From CAYVBE01 sp964448935 (GTDB lineage Bacteria > Planctomycetota > Brocadiia > SM23-32), in contig CAYVBE010000022.1 in NCBI GenBank assembly GCA_964448935.1, positions 1 to 33,069 on the forward strand: 33,069 bases of DNA. Reading direction: 5' to 3'. A program made the translations under genes and the position numbers. Below the pieces are notes generated by a model. The model had not been told where the DNA came from and did no database searches. It saw nothing but the letters and a program-made list of their open reading frames with translations. How positions within the stretch are numbered: the stretch's first letter is position 1; the number at the start of each line of letters is the position of its first letter. This document shows, piece by piece, positions 14,954-23,339 of the stretch.

Positions 14954-17472
14954 TCGCCGACCGGGAATTCGACCTCGCGTCCGGACGAGAACGCCCTTGC
15001 ACGCGCCTTCCCTTCGTGCAGGGTTACCTGCACGGCGCCGTCCCGTCCGGTTATAAACAGCGGCACGTCCCGTTCGCGGAGCAGCCGGTGCGTGCGCTCG
15101 GCGATGTCGGAGGTAGGCCCGCTGGCGAGCGCCACATTGGGCTTTGCCAGATCGAGGAGCCTCTCCAGCCCCTCGTGGTAGGCGCCGTGGTGGGGCAGCA
15201 CCAGCAGGTCCGTCTCGAGGGCGGTCCCTCTCGTCTCGCACAGGTGCAGGATGGCGCGTGACTCGATGTCGCCGGGCAGCAGGAAGCGCAGGCCCCGGTA
15301 ACGGCACCGCAGAACCAGCGACCTGTCGTTCTCCGCCGTCTTCTGGTTCGTCAGGAATTCCGAGTCGGGGTGGATGACGTCGCAGTCCAGGCCGCCGCCC
15401 TCGATCTCGGCTCCCCGGCTGACCTCCGTGATGGGGACGCCGTTCTCACGCAGCGCTCCACGCAGGCGCCGACCGAGGCGCGTCAGGTCGTAATCCTCCC
15501 GCGTGATGACCTGCCCGACCGAGAAGCGGCGTGCCAGTCCGGGCAGGAACGCGCAGTGGTCCATGTTGGCATGTGACACGGTCACGGCGTTCAGGTGGCC
15601 GACGTGCTGGTGCCAGAGCAGTTCGTTGACCCATTGCCCGGCGCGCGTGCTGACCGAGCCGGCGTCGAGCATCAGCGCCTGTCCGTCCGGCAGCCGGACC
15701 AGGGCGGCCTGGCCATGGCCTACGTCCGCCAACGTCAGCTCGAAGTGCCGATCCAACCGGACGGCGGCGTCCTGCCAGATGAACGTGAGACCCAGCAAGA
15801 GCGCCATCCCGACGAAGAGACGATGGCCGGCCCACAGGCGCCTCCGCACGATCCACGCCGCCAGACAAACGTAGAACAGAACGATCCACCAGACCGGCGG
15901 TGCCGGCCCGTACATCCCGAATCCCGGCAGGCCGGCCGCCGCGTCGAGCACGGTATTCACCGCGTCGGACAGTAACAGCGCCGCACCTGCCAGAACCCCC
16001 GCCCCGGCGATCGGCAGTGCCAGAACGATCAGCAGCACGAAACCGACGCCCAGCAATAGCAGGAGCAGCGGCCAGATCACGACGTTCAGCAGCGGTGCGA
16101 GGAAGCTGATGCAGTTGAAGTGGTAGGCCCTGACCGGCGCGGTGGCCAGCCACACGGTGAAGGCCAACAGCAGGTAGCTGCGCCCCCACGCCCACATGTC
16201 GTTTCCGAGTGTCCGCTCCTCTGGAGCCTGCACCTGTGCCAGGAAATCCTGCCAGGGCCACAGAACGCCCTGGAGCTGCGGGTAGATGCAGATGAGCGCC
16301 CACACGGCCACGAAGGTGAGCTGAAAACCCGGCGAGAAGAGCTGCTGAGGCGACCAGATCAGGATGAACAGCGCGGCGGCCGCCAGGGCCGACAGCGAGT
16401 CCGACCGGCGCTGAAGCACGGGGGCCGCCAGCAGAAACGTGAGCGTAAGACCCGCCCGCACGGCGCTCACGTGGAGGCCGGTGAACAGGACGTAGCACCA
16501 GACAAGCGCAATGCTGAACAAGGCCCGCGCCCCTACCCGCAGATTGAGCAGGGCCAGACTGTAACTGACCAGCAGATAGAAGATGCCCACGTGCAGCCCG
16601 CTGATGGCCAGGAAGTGCAGTGTGCCGGATTCCTTGAGCAGTTCCTCGCGTTCCGGCGGCAGCGCGCCACGGTCTCCGAGCATGAGCGCGGCGAGCAGTC
16701 CGCCCCTGTTCCCGGCGCCGCGCCGATCCAGCGTTCTTTCGAGGCGTTCGGTGAGGATCCGGCGCAGCCTCCCGACCGCCGCCCTCGGGTTATACCACGC
16801 CGCGCGTTTGAGGACCTCTATCGCCGCGCCGGAAGCCACCGAACCGGCGGCGTGGCTGCCGGACCGGTCATACGCCAGGGCCAGGTTTCGCTGACCGGGA
16901 TTTCCGGGCGGCTCGTTGGGCGAGAGGCGCGCCAGGAACCGCACGCGGTCGCCCACGTCCAGATGCGGCATCGGCGGGTCGCCGAAGACCGCCAGCCCCC
17001 CTCCGGTCGGTTGCTCCCGTCCGTCCCGCCCGATCAGTAAGTCCACGCCGACCCGCAGCACCCAGAACCGCCCGGCGCTTCCTTCGCCCGACTGGAGCGG
17101 GCGCGTCCGGTAGTGCAGGCGTGGCTCCCGGCGCACCCGGCCCTGGACGTAGTAGAGGCTGTCGGGCTTCAGGGACAGATTCTGCAGGTGATCGGCCGGC
17201 TTCATCCGGAAACGGAAGGCGTGATAGGCCCCGGCCGCCGGGAACAGCAGCGCCGCCGCCAGCAGCCAGTTGCCCCACGGCCGCAGGTCCCGCCGAAGGC
17301 CCCGGAGAACGACCGCCGCTACACCGACTCCGACGACGGCCCAAAACCACCAGGGCGGCCGCCCGATGCCGTCGAACGCTATGCCCGCCGCGGCCCCGGC
17401 CAGGACGGGTATCAGCGGACGGTGCCGCGGGACCTGCTCCCTCTCACCGTTAAGCCCGTTGCCAACCGCCAT
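14869..17472 (-). CDS. comEC: ComEC/Rec2-family DNA uptake channel with metallo-beta-lactamase domain
   Basis: ComEC forms the inner-membrane channel for single-stranded DNA during natural transformation. The 867-residue protein has the three expected parts. These are an N-terminal membrane and DUF4131 region (about 20-215), the Competence domain (about 255-545, with LMLGDRGALPPE and HFLAISGLHVGIF at 287-298), and a C-terminal metallo-beta-lactamase-like domain (about 575-830). In that last domain LADVGHGQAALVRLPDG, SHANMDH (633-639), FLLPGDIE and LPHHGA are visible. Several metal or active positions differ from the usual ComEC: HANMDH instead of HxDxDH, DVGHGQ instead of DVGQGD, and HHGA for HHGS. 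The last 28 or so residues (serine- and alanine-rich) are encoded inside bioA and look non-conserved. The ATG at 17472 has GGAG about 10 nt upstream and follows tadA by 25 nt. Confidence 0.93.
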   Translation of the reverse strand: MAVGNGLNGEREQVPRHRPLIPVLAGAAAGIAFDGIGRPPWWFWAVVGVGVAAVVLRGLRRDLRPWGNWLLAAALLFPAAGAYHAFRFRMKPADHLQNLSLKPDSLYYVQGRVRREPRLHYRTRPLQSGEGSAGRFWVLRVGVDLLIGRDGREQPTGGGLAVFGDPPMPHLDVGDRVRFLARLSPNEPPGNPGQRNLALAYDRSGSHAAGSVASGAAIEVLKRAAWYNPRAAVGRLRRILTERLERTLDRRGAGNRGGLLAALMLGDRGALPPEREELLKESGTLHFLAISGLHVGIFYLLVSYSLALLNLRVGARALFSIALVWCYVLFTGLHVSAVRAGLTLTFLLAAPVLQRRSDSLSALAAAALFILIWSPQQLFSPGFQLTFVAVWALICIYPQLQGVLWPWQDFLAQVQAPEERTLGNDMWAWGRSYLLLAFTVWLATAPVRAYHFNCISFLAPLLNVVIWPLLLLLLGVGFVLLIVLALPIAGAGVLAGAALLLSDAVNTVLDAAAGLPGFGMYGPAPPVWWIVLFYVCLAAWIVRRRLWAGHRLFVGMALLLGLTFIWQDAAVRLDRHFELTLADVGHGQAALVRLPDGQALMLDAGSVSTRAGQWVNELLWHQHVGHLNAVTVSHANMDHCAFLPGLARRFSVGQVITREDYDLTRLGRRLRGALRENGVPITEVSRGAEIEGGGLDCDVIHPDSEFLTNQKTAENDRSLVLRCRYRGLRFLLPGDIESRAILHLCETRGTALETDLLVLPHHGAYHEGLERLLDLAKPNVALASGPTSDIAERTHRLLRERDVPLFITGRDGAVQVTLHEGKARARAFSSGREVEFPVGDQDSTWASTSKARPAMSASSSALTQSGG

Positions 17473-17497
17473 AGGGCGTTTTCTCCAGAAAGCATCG

Positions 17498-17956
17498 TCA
17501 GTTCCGCCGACGCGTGAAAAAATCCCGCAGCAGCGCCAGCGCCTCTTCCCGCAGCACGCCGCCGCGGACCTCCAGCCGGTGGTTCAGGCGCTCGTCGCGC
17601 GGTATGTCATAGAGCGTGTCGCAGGCGCCGCTCTTGGGATCGGTGATGCCGTACACCACGCCCGCCACCCGGGCGTTGACCAAAGCGCCGGCGCACATGC
17701 AGCAGGGCTCGACGGTGACGTACACATCGGCGCCGTCCAGGCGCCAGGAGCCCGCCCGCTGGGCCGCTTCCCTCAGCGCGAGTATCTCGGCGTGGGCGGT
17801 GGGGTCGGCCAGTTTCTCGCGCAGGTTGTGCGCGCGGGCCAGCACCTGGCCGTCGCGCACAATCACGCAGCCCACCGGCACCTCGCCCACACCGGCCGCG
17901 GCGCGGGCCTCCGCCAGGGCCAGTTTCATGTAGAATTCATCCGTCTCCGTCGTCAC
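17498..17956 (-). CDS. tadA: tRNA adenosine(34) deaminase TadA
   Basis: TadA converts A34 to inosine in the tRNA-Arg(ACG) wobble position, using zinc. The 152-residue protein has the cytidine-deaminase-fold motifs: HAE at 55-57 (zinc ligand H55, proton shuttle E57) and PCCMC at 84-88 (zinc ligands C85, C88), preceded by EVPVGCVIV. GTG at 17956 is chosen because GGAG lies 9 nt upstream and the remaining length is typical. The open frame continues to an ATG at 18058, but that stretch covers the promoter region and shows no homology. It probably forms a transcript with comEC. Confidence 0.93.
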   Translation of the reverse strand: MTTETDEFYMKLALAEARAAAGVGEVPVGCVIVRDGQVLARAHNLREKLADPTAHAEILALREAAQRAGSWRLDGADVYVTVEPCCMCAGALVNARVAGVVYGITDPKSGACDTLYDIPRDERLNHRLEVRGGVLREEALALLRDFFTRRRN

Positions 17957-18019
17957 GCTCAGGCACTCCGCCGAGTCCGAAAGGTGTGAAAAGTCCTTGC
18001 CGCCGATTCCGATGCACGC

Positions 18020-18048
18020 TTGCCACATCATTGTGCCCTGTGTAGCAT
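18020..18048 (+). promoter_or_regulatory. lpxD promoter
   Basis: TTGCCA (18020-18025) and TAGCAT (18043-18048) are 17 nt apart, upstream of lpxD. It overlaps the oppositely oriented tadA promoter. Confidence 0.55.
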
Positions 18049-18058
18049 ATCGGTGCAA
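18030..18058 (-). promoter_or_regulatory. tadA promoter
   Basis: Minus-strand TTGCAC (18053-18058) and CACAAT (18030-18035) are 17 nt apart and face tadA. The site interleaves with the lpxD promoter, so the two could compete for RNA polymerase. Confidence 0.5.
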
Positions 18059-18099
18059 GCCGAGTCCAAGGAACCTTGGGAAGCACTGCGAGGGGGAAG

Positions 18100-19158
18100 A
18101 TGCCTGAACTGACGGCGTCAGAGGTGGCGGAACTGGTGGGTGAAGAGTTGCTTGGGGAGCCGGATGTGCGGGTGACCGACATACGCGCCCTGGCGTATGC
18201 GGGACCCTCCGACATCAGCTTCGCCCGCGGCGACAGGGAGTTGCAGGCCGCGGCGGGGTCGGAGGCGGGGGTGCTGATAGCCCCCTGCCGGATCGAAGGC
18301 TTCGATGGGTGTCTCATCCTCTGCGAGGACCCGGAGAAGGCGGTTGCCCGGATACTGGAGGTGTTCGTGGCCGAGCGTTTCCCACCGCCGACGGGCGTGG
18401 CCCCGGACGCGTGTGTCGCCGATTCCGCGGATCTGGCGTCCGGTGTCGCCGTGGGCAGCGGTGCCCACGTGGGTGAGGAAACCGTGCTCGAAGAGGGCGT
18501 GGTGATCCACCCCAATGCCTTCGTGGGCCGGCAATGCCGCATCGGCTCCGGCACCGTGGTGCACGCCAACGCCTCTATCCACCACCGGACTACGACCGGC
18601 GCGGACTGCATAATCCACTACAACGCCGTGATCGGGGCTGAAGGCTTCGGATTCTTCCAGCGGGACGGCCGCAACGTGAAGCTCCACCAGATCGGCGGCG
18701 TGCGCTTGGGCGACCGGGTGGAGGTCGGCGCGGTCTCGACCGTGGACCGGGGCATGGTGGAGGACACCGTGGTGGGCAGCGGTGTGAAGATAGACGATCA
18801 CTGCCACATCGCCCACAACTGCCGCCTGGGCGACAACTGCATCATGGCCGGCTACGCCAAACTGGCCGGCAGCGTGGTGCTGGGTGAGGGCGTGATCGTT
18901 GCCGAGGACGTGGGTGTGACGGACCACGTGAGCGTCGGGGACGGCGCTATTCTGGGCGCCGGCACCGGAGTGCACGGCGACGTGGAGCCCGGCGAGGTGC
19001 TGCTGGGCTACCCGGCCCGGCCGATTTCCGAGCAGCGGCGCATCTACGCCCTCATCGGCCGGCTGCCCCAGATGTCCAAACGATTGCGCAAGCTGGAGAA
19101 ACGGCTGGACGAGCTGGCGGAGGCCGGCGGAGCCGAAACCGAGCAAGAACAGGCGTGA
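18100..19158 (+). CDS. lpxD: UDP-3-O-acylglucosamine N-acyltransferase LpxD
   Basis: LpxD adds the second hydroxyacyl chain, from acyl-ACP, to UDP-3-O-acylglucosamine in lipid A synthesis. The 352-residue protein has the N-terminal uridine-binding domain (about 1-100, LTASEVAELVG ... DIRALAYAGPSDISFA) and a left-handed beta-helix of hexapeptide repeats (about 105-320). The catalytic histidine H239 lies in HIAHN (236-240), where E. coli has its catalytic histidine at the same number. The AEGFGFFQRDG loop is also typical, and a C-terminal helix (about 325-352) closes the protein. The ATG at 18100 has a purine-rich GAGGGGGA just upstream. An in-frame start at 18076 is less likely. It shows that the host makes lipid A-type lipopolysaccharide. 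Confidence 0.95.
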   Translation: MPELTASEVAELVGEELLGEPDVRVTDIRALAYAGPSDISFARGDRELQAAAGSEAGVLIAPCRIEGFDGCLILCEDPEKAVARILEVFVAERFPPPTGVAPDACVADSADLASGVAVGSGAHVGEETVLEEGVVIHPNAFVGRQCRIGSGTVVHANASIHHRTTTGADCIIHYNAVIGAEGFGFFQRDGRNVKLHQIGGVRLGDRVEVGAVSTVDRGMVEDTVVGSGVKIDDHCHIAHNCRLGDNCIMAGYAKLAGSVVLGEGVIVAEDVGVTDHVSVGDGAILGAGTGVHGDVEPGEVLLGYPARPISEQRRIYALIGRLPQMSKRLRKLEKRLDELAEAGGAETEQEQA

Positions 19159-19186
19159 AGGCTGGAATTCGCCCCGCAGGATTGCT

Positions 19187-19192
19187 TATCAT
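19187..19192 (+). promoter_or_regulatory. Weak candidate -10 box for the lipoprotein gene
   Basis: TATCAT at 19187-19192 matches the -10 consensus at five of six positions in the 89-nt gap after lpxD. No good -35 lies 16-18 nt upstream, so the gene may instead be read from the lpxD promoter. Confidence 0.3.
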
Positions 19193-19247
19193 GGCGGCGG
19201 AGGCTGGTATCGAGGCGCTTTGAATCGCTGAGAACAGGAGGCGCAAG

Positions 19248-20585
19248 ATGGTGCGCAGGATTGCGATCGTTTCGCTGTTGACGTGCCTGATGGTGATGGG
19301 ATGCGAGAAGAAGGAGCCCCAACCGGCCCCGCCCGACGGAGATGCGCAGGAGGCCCGAGCGCCGGCGGGCATGGTGCCCGTCCTGACCCGGCCAGGCATG
19401 TCCGTCTACGTCTCGGAGACGCCCGTCACCGTCCGTGAATACACCGAATACCTGCGCGCCACCGATCAACCCGTGCCAGAGCGATGGACGGATGTGGGTG
19501 CGGGAGACCCGGAGGCGGACGAGCCGATTACAGGCCTGACGAAGAAACAGGCGGAACTGCTGGCCGCCTGGCGCCTGGCGCGCATCCCCACCCGCCAGGA
19601 ATGGGCCGACTGGATACAGGTCAACCCGTATCCGTGGGGCCCGGACGGCGAGCCGGTGGCCGGAGCGGCCATCTACCTGGTGCGCGACTGGGAACCGGGG
19701 ACGGAGGCGGAGCAGAAGGCCCGAGAGCGTAAAGCGGAACTGCCGGAGCGAATTCTGGCTCGCTACCGGGAGCAGGTGGACGAACTCCGCGCGGAAGTGA
19801 AAGACCGGGCGGACCAGATACGTGAAGAGGTGGCGGATAAGTGGCGCGAGGTCAAGCCGGGCATCTTCGCGGTTCTGGAGGGCAAGAAGGAACTCGCGCG
19901 GCTGCAGGCGCAGGAGAAGTGGCGCCAGGAAGCCGTCAAAGTCCTCCAGGAAGTGTTCAAGGCTAAAGGCAAGCTGGCGGCAGCCCTGAAGGCCGCCGAT
20001 CTCGCACCCGAGGAGGTGGACGAGGCCGTCCAGGCATACGACCAGACCCTCTCCTCGGCCGTGGCCAAAGCGCAGGAAACGCAGCAGAAAGTCCAGCAGG
20101 AAGCTCAGGATCTGCAGAGCAAGGTGGAAGAGCTGACCAAGAGCTTCGATGAGAGCGGACGCGAGCGCGCCGAGGTGCTGCCGTCGCAGGTCGAGAGTGC
20201 CCTGGAGCAGACGGGCCGGCCCGCCGACACGGTTCCCGATGCGCTGCGCCAGGAGAACATTCTCCGGGCCGCGCTGGAGGCGGCGGAGTCCGCGCGCAAT
20301 CCGCTGGCCGACCTGCCCGCCCCGGAAGACCTGCGCCGGCAGGCCGAGAGCGTGCAGGAGCAGATAGACTCCTTCACCCCGGACCAGGAGCTGACCGATC
20401 GGATGGCGGACCTGCAGCAGCGTCTCAAGAGCGTCGGCGAGACCATTGACAGGGAGTTCGAGAAAGAGAAGGTGCTCCTGGAGGAACTGGACGCATGGGT
20501 TGACCTGGGAGCGCGCAGGGACGCCATCGCCGCCTACCTGGAGGCGTTGCGGCAGATGATCGGCGAAGAATCCGGGCCCGAGTGA
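19248..20585 (+). CDS. Lipoprotein: truncated formylglycine-enzyme-like domain plus long coiled coil
   Basis: The 445-residue protein starts with a lipoprotein signal peptide ending in VMGC (C19). Residues about 40-135 resemble the N-terminal half of the FGE/SUMF1 (sulfatase-modifying factor) fold: ETPVTVREYTEYLRAT, then ARIPTRQEWADWI and YPWGPDG. These match the family's PVTNxEYxxF and RLPTExEWE...YPWG boxes. The C-terminal half of that fold, with GNVWEW and the catalytic cysteines, is absent. A highly charged coiled coil of about 290 residues takes its place (EQVDELRAEVKDRADQIREE and on). It is therefore unlikely to make formylglycine. It may be a structural or binding protein in the periplasm, attached to a membrane. 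The ATG has AGGAGG (19236-19241) 6 nt upstream, a strong site. uppP follows by 24 nt. Confidence 0.8.
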   Translation: MVRRIAIVSLLTCLMVMGCEKKEPQPAPPDGDAQEARAPAGMVPVLTRPGMSVYVSETPVTVREYTEYLRATDQPVPERWTDVGAGDPEADEPITGLTKKQAELLAAWRLARIPTRQEWADWIQVNPYPWGPDGEPVAGAAIYLVRDWEPGTEAEQKARERKAELPERILARYREQVDELRAEVKDRADQIREEVADKWREVKPGIFAVLEGKKELARLQAQEKWRQEAVKVLQEVFKAKGKLAAALKAADLAPEEVDEAVQAYDQTLSSAVAKAQETQQKVQQEAQDLQSKVEELTKSFDESGRERAEVLPSQVESALEQTGRPADTVPDALRQENILRAALEAAESARNPLADLPAPEDLRRQAESVQEQIDSFTPDQELTDRMADLQQRLKSVGETIDREFEKEKVLLEELDAWVDLGARRDAIAAYLEALRQMIGEESGPE

Positions 20586-20609
20586 TTCACCCCTCAAGAC
20601 CGGCCTGCC

Positions 20610-21449
20610 ATGCCTGAAGCGCTCAAAGCCATCCTGCTCGGGATCGTGCAGGGCCTCACCGAGTTTCTGCCCGTCAGCAGTTCGGCACACCTGGTCGCGG
20701 CCCAGCGACTGCTGCACCTGGAAGAGCCCGGCATAGCCCTGGAGATCGCGGCGCACGTCGGCACGCTGATCGCCATTCTTGTGGTCTTTATGCGGCCCCT
20801 GGTGCGCGTGGTCGCCGACGGGCTGAAGGGCGCGGTCCTGTGGCTGCGCCGGACGCCCGCCGAGACGTTGCGCGCCGAGGCGCCACTGTTCCCCACGGCG
20901 CTGGCGGTTGCCATCGGCACGATACCGGCCGTCTGCGCCGGCGTGCTGCTGGAAGACCGGGTCAAAGCCCTTTTTGAGAACCTCCCCGCCACCGGGGCGC
21001 TGCTGTGCGTGACGGGGCTCGTGCTGCTGGCCACCCGCTACGCACGGAAGGGGCGGATAGGGCGCGTGGGCCCGGGCCGCGGCCTCCTAATCGGTGTGGC
21101 CCAGGCGACGGCCCTGCTGCCGGGCATCAGCCGCTCCGGTGCCACCATTGCGGCCGGGATGTTCCTGGAGGTCGAGCGCTCGGAGGCGGCGCAGTTCTCC
21201 TTTGTGCTGGCGGTGCCGGCCCTGATCGGCGCGCCGCTGTACGAGGTGTTGCAGACCCTCGGCCGGTCGGAGGCCGCCGGAGCGGGTGCAGGGGAACTGG
21301 CGTTGGTGGGCGGCAGTTCCGCCGTGGTGGGCACCCTCTGCCTGGTGCTGCTGCTGCGCGTCGTGCGGAGAGGCAAGCTTCACTGGTTCGCCGCCTACTG
21401 CCTGCCCGCCGGGGCGGCAATGCTGGCGGCCGGCCTTGTCATGCGGTAG
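20610..21449 (+). CDS. uppP: Undecaprenyl-diphosphatase UppP (BacA)
   Basis: UppP dephosphorylates undecaprenyl pyrophosphate at the membrane, recycling the lipid carrier for peptidoglycan and O-antigen, and confers bacitracin resistance when abundant. The 279-residue protein has the two family signatures: GLTEFLPVSSSAHL (15-28, active-site glutamate E18 and serines) and PGISRSGATI with its arginine. Several membrane helices surround them (LIAILVVF, ALAVAIGTIPAVCAGVLL, SAVVGTLCLVLLLRVV). A weak Shine-Dalgarno precedes the ATG. It sits in a close rightward gene series with 5 nt to the next gene. Confidence 0.95.
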   Translation: MPEALKAILLGIVQGLTEFLPVSSSAHLVAAQRLLHLEEPGIALEIAAHVGTLIAILVVFMRPLVRVVADGLKGAVLWLRRTPAETLRAEAPLFPTALAVAIGTIPAVCAGVLLEDRVKALFENLPATGALLCVTGLVLLATRYARKGRIGRVGPGRGLLIGVAQATALLPGISRSGATIAAGMFLEVERSEAAQFSFVLAVPALIGAPLYEVLQTLGRSEAAGAGAGELALVGGSSAVVGTLCLVLLLRVVRRGKLHWFAAYCLPAGAAMLAAGLVMR

Positions 21450-21454
21450 AAAGC

Positions 21455-22192
21455 ATGGACGAAGAAATCGAGGAAGGACGCTCCGCCTGGACAACATACT
21501 ACTGCCGGTCCAGGAGTTTTTCGCTGGGCATCGTCAGCATCCTGCCGCTGATTGTGCTCTACCACTGCGGCATCGTGCAGACCAGCTACCCCTTCCGCAA
21601 CCTGGCCCAGGTTGCTTTGGAGGGGCCGTTGCGATTGGTGGGGCTGGGGGCGGCGCACATCCTGAACATCGCCCTCATCCTGGCGCTCGTGGCGGTGTTG
21701 TGGCGCAGCGACACGGACGACTCCCCGAGCTTTCTGATCGTGCTGATCATGGTGGCGGAGGGCGCGCTTTACGCCCTGGTCCTTCACCGGGGTGGCCTGG
21801 CCCTGACGGATGCCATCTACGAGCACGGATCGCGGGTGATCTTTGCCGCCGGGTTCCAGGAGTTCGCCCCGCTGCTTCTGGCGCTGGGGGCGGGGGTGTA
21901 CGAGGAACTGCTCTTCCGGTTGCTTCTGGTGGGCGGGCTTTCGCACTTGCTCAGCACCGTTTTCATGTGGCCGCGGCTGCTGAGCGTGGGAGTCGCCCTG
22001 CTTCTTTCCAGCGTGGCGTTTGCGGCCGTTCACCACATCGGGGCTGAGGGTGAGCCGCTGGTGGCCTATAATTTCCTCTACCGCGCGGTATGCGGCGCGC
22101 TTCTGGGCGTGGTGTTCTTGACCAGGGGGCTCGGGGTCACCGTCTGGACGCACGCCATCTACAACGCCATCGTGGTTCTGAGCGTTGCCTGA
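21455..22192 (+). CDS. CPBP family intramembrane metalloprotease
   Basis: The 245-residue membrane protein belongs to the CPBP (CaaX protease and bacteriocin-processing, Abi) family. The three motifs are present in order: EELLFR (150-155), FAAVHH (about residues 189-194, motif 2 with the metal-binding histidine) and THAIYN near the C terminus. Hydrophobic segments include LGIVSILPLIVLYHCG, HILNIALILALVAVLW, FLIVLIMVAEGALYALVL and LLSVGVALLLSSVAF. Substrates of such proteases are seldom predictable. The ATG at 21455 lies 5 nt after the uppP stop, and the next gene starts 19 nt downstream, so it is likely within an operon. Confidence 0.88.
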   Translation: MDEEIEEGRSAWTTYYCRSRSFSLGIVSILPLIVLYHCGIVQTSYPFRNLAQVALEGPLRLVGLGAAHILNIALILALVAVLWRSDTDDSPSFLIVLIMVAEGALYALVLHRGGLALTDAIYEHGSRVIFAAGFQEFAPLLLALGAGVYEELLFRLLLVGGLSHLLSTVFMWPRLLSVGVALLLSSVAFAAVHHIGAEGEPLVAYNFLYRAVCGALLGVVFLTRGLGVTVWTHAIYNAIVVLSVA

Positions 22193-22211
22193 CAGGACGG
22201 GAGGTGGAGCC

Positions 22212-23339
22212 GTGCCCCTGCGCGTGCTGACATTGGAGCCCTACTACGGCGGCTCGCATCGCGCCTTCCTGGACGGCTATCGCCGGGCCTCCCGGCATTC
22301 GCTGAACCTCCTCACCATGCCCGCCCGCAAGTGGAAGTGGCGCATGCGCGGCGCCGCCCTCACCATGGGCCGGCGCATACAGGGCATGGACGAGGATTTC
22401 GACATCGTGTTTGCCAGCGACTACGTGGACCTCGCCGCGCTGAAGGCCCTGGTCGGGCCGCGCCTGCAGGGCGTCCCGTTGGTGGCTTATTTCCACGAGA
22501 ACCAGATCACATATCCCGTCCAGGAAGGCCAGGAGGTGGACTACCAGTACGGCTTCACGAACATGACCACCTGCCTGACCGCCGACCGCGTGCTGTTCAA
22601 CTCTCGCTACCACCTGGAGAGCTTCCTGGAGGGTGCGGAAGGCATTCTCGGCAAGATGCCCGACTGCGTGCCCCGCTGGGTGCCCGGCAAGATACGGGAT
22701 CGCGCGCAGGTCGTGCCCGTAGGGGTGGACCTGGAGACCGTTGACCACCGGCGCCCGGATGTCCCCGTCCGCACCGGCCCGCTCACCATACTCTGGAACC
22801 ACCGCTGGGAGTTCGACAAGGGCCCGGACGAGTTCTTCGAGGTCGTGATGCGGCTGGCGGAGGAGCGCGAGGATTTTCGCCTCGCGGTGGTGGGAGAGAG
22901 CTTCGAGCGGGTGCCGGAAGTCTTCGAGGAGGCCCGAACCCGGCTGGCCGACCGCGCGGAGGTGTTCGGCTATGTGCCGTCACGCGAAGCCTACTGCGAT
23001 GTCCTCCTGAGCAGCGACGTGGTGGTCTCGACCGCGCTGCACGAGTTCTTTGGCGTCTCGGTGGTGGAGGCCATCTACGCCGGGTGCGCGCCCCTGCTTC
23101 CGGACCGCCTCAGCTACCCGGAGATATTGCCGGACCGGTGGCACAAAACGTGCCTCTACCATGACACGGAAGACCTGGCGGACGCCCTGAGACGCTGGAT
23201 CCGAAACCCGGCACAGGCCCGAGAGATAGACCCGAGCCGTGACATGCGCCGGTTCGGCTGGTCCGAAGTCGCCCCCCGCCTGGATCACGCCCTGGAAGAG
23301 GTCAGCGGCCGCCTTGCCGGGGATCGTCGGGGTATTTGA
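22212..23339 (+). CDS. DUF3524/GTDC1-like glycosyltransferase, probable tRNA-queuosine mannosyltransferase family
   Basis: This 375-residue GT-B glycosyltransferase matches the DUF3524/GTDC1 family very closely. It opens with LEPYYGGSHRAFLDGY and continues with PARKWKWRMRGAA, VAYFHENQITYPV, VLFNSRYHLESFL and ILWNHRWEFDKGPDEFF. The donor-binding segment HEFFGVSVVEAIYAGCAPLLP is in the usual GT4-like position. The vertebrate member (QTMAN/GTDC1) mannosylates queuosine in tRNA-Asp, and the bacterial members are named after it. That the bacterial protein does the same is inference. The family resemblance and the neighbouring tRNA gene truA support it. GTG at 22212 is chosen because GGAGG (ending 22204) lies 7 nt upstream, over TTG 22185. 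The last 38 nt overlap truA, which reads the other way. Confidence 0.85.
   Translation: MPLRVLTLEPYYGGSHRAFLDGYRRASRHSLNLLTMPARKWKWRMRGAALTMGRRIQGMDEDFDIVFASDYVDLAALKALVGPRLQGVPLVAYFHENQITYPVQEGQEVDYQYGFTNMTTCLTADRVLFNSRYHLESFLEGAEGILGKMPDCVPRWVPGKIRDRAQVVPVGVDLETVDHRRPDVPVRTGPLTILWNHRWEFDKGPDEFFEVVMRLAEEREDFRLAVVGESFERVPEVFEEARTRLADRAEVFGYVPSREAYCDVLLSSDVVVSTALHEFFGVSVVEAIYAGCAPLLPDRLSYPEILPDRWHKTCLYHDTEDLADALRRWIRNPAQAREIDPSRDMRRFGWSEVAPRLDHALEEVSGRLAGDRRGI

Noticed and set aside
17920..18060. A possible tRNA-Ser-like or small RNA gene upstream of tadA (GGAGTGCCTGAGC on the minus strand)
   Set aside because: Only a D-arm-like fragment is seen, with no anticodon or T-arm. The fragment serves as the tadA ribosome-binding region.
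19044..20756. 570-codon frame antisense to the coiled-coil lipoprotein
   Set aside because: The frame comes from the GC-rich complement of the lipoprotein. The forward gene has a strong Shine-Dalgarno, a lipobox and heptads.
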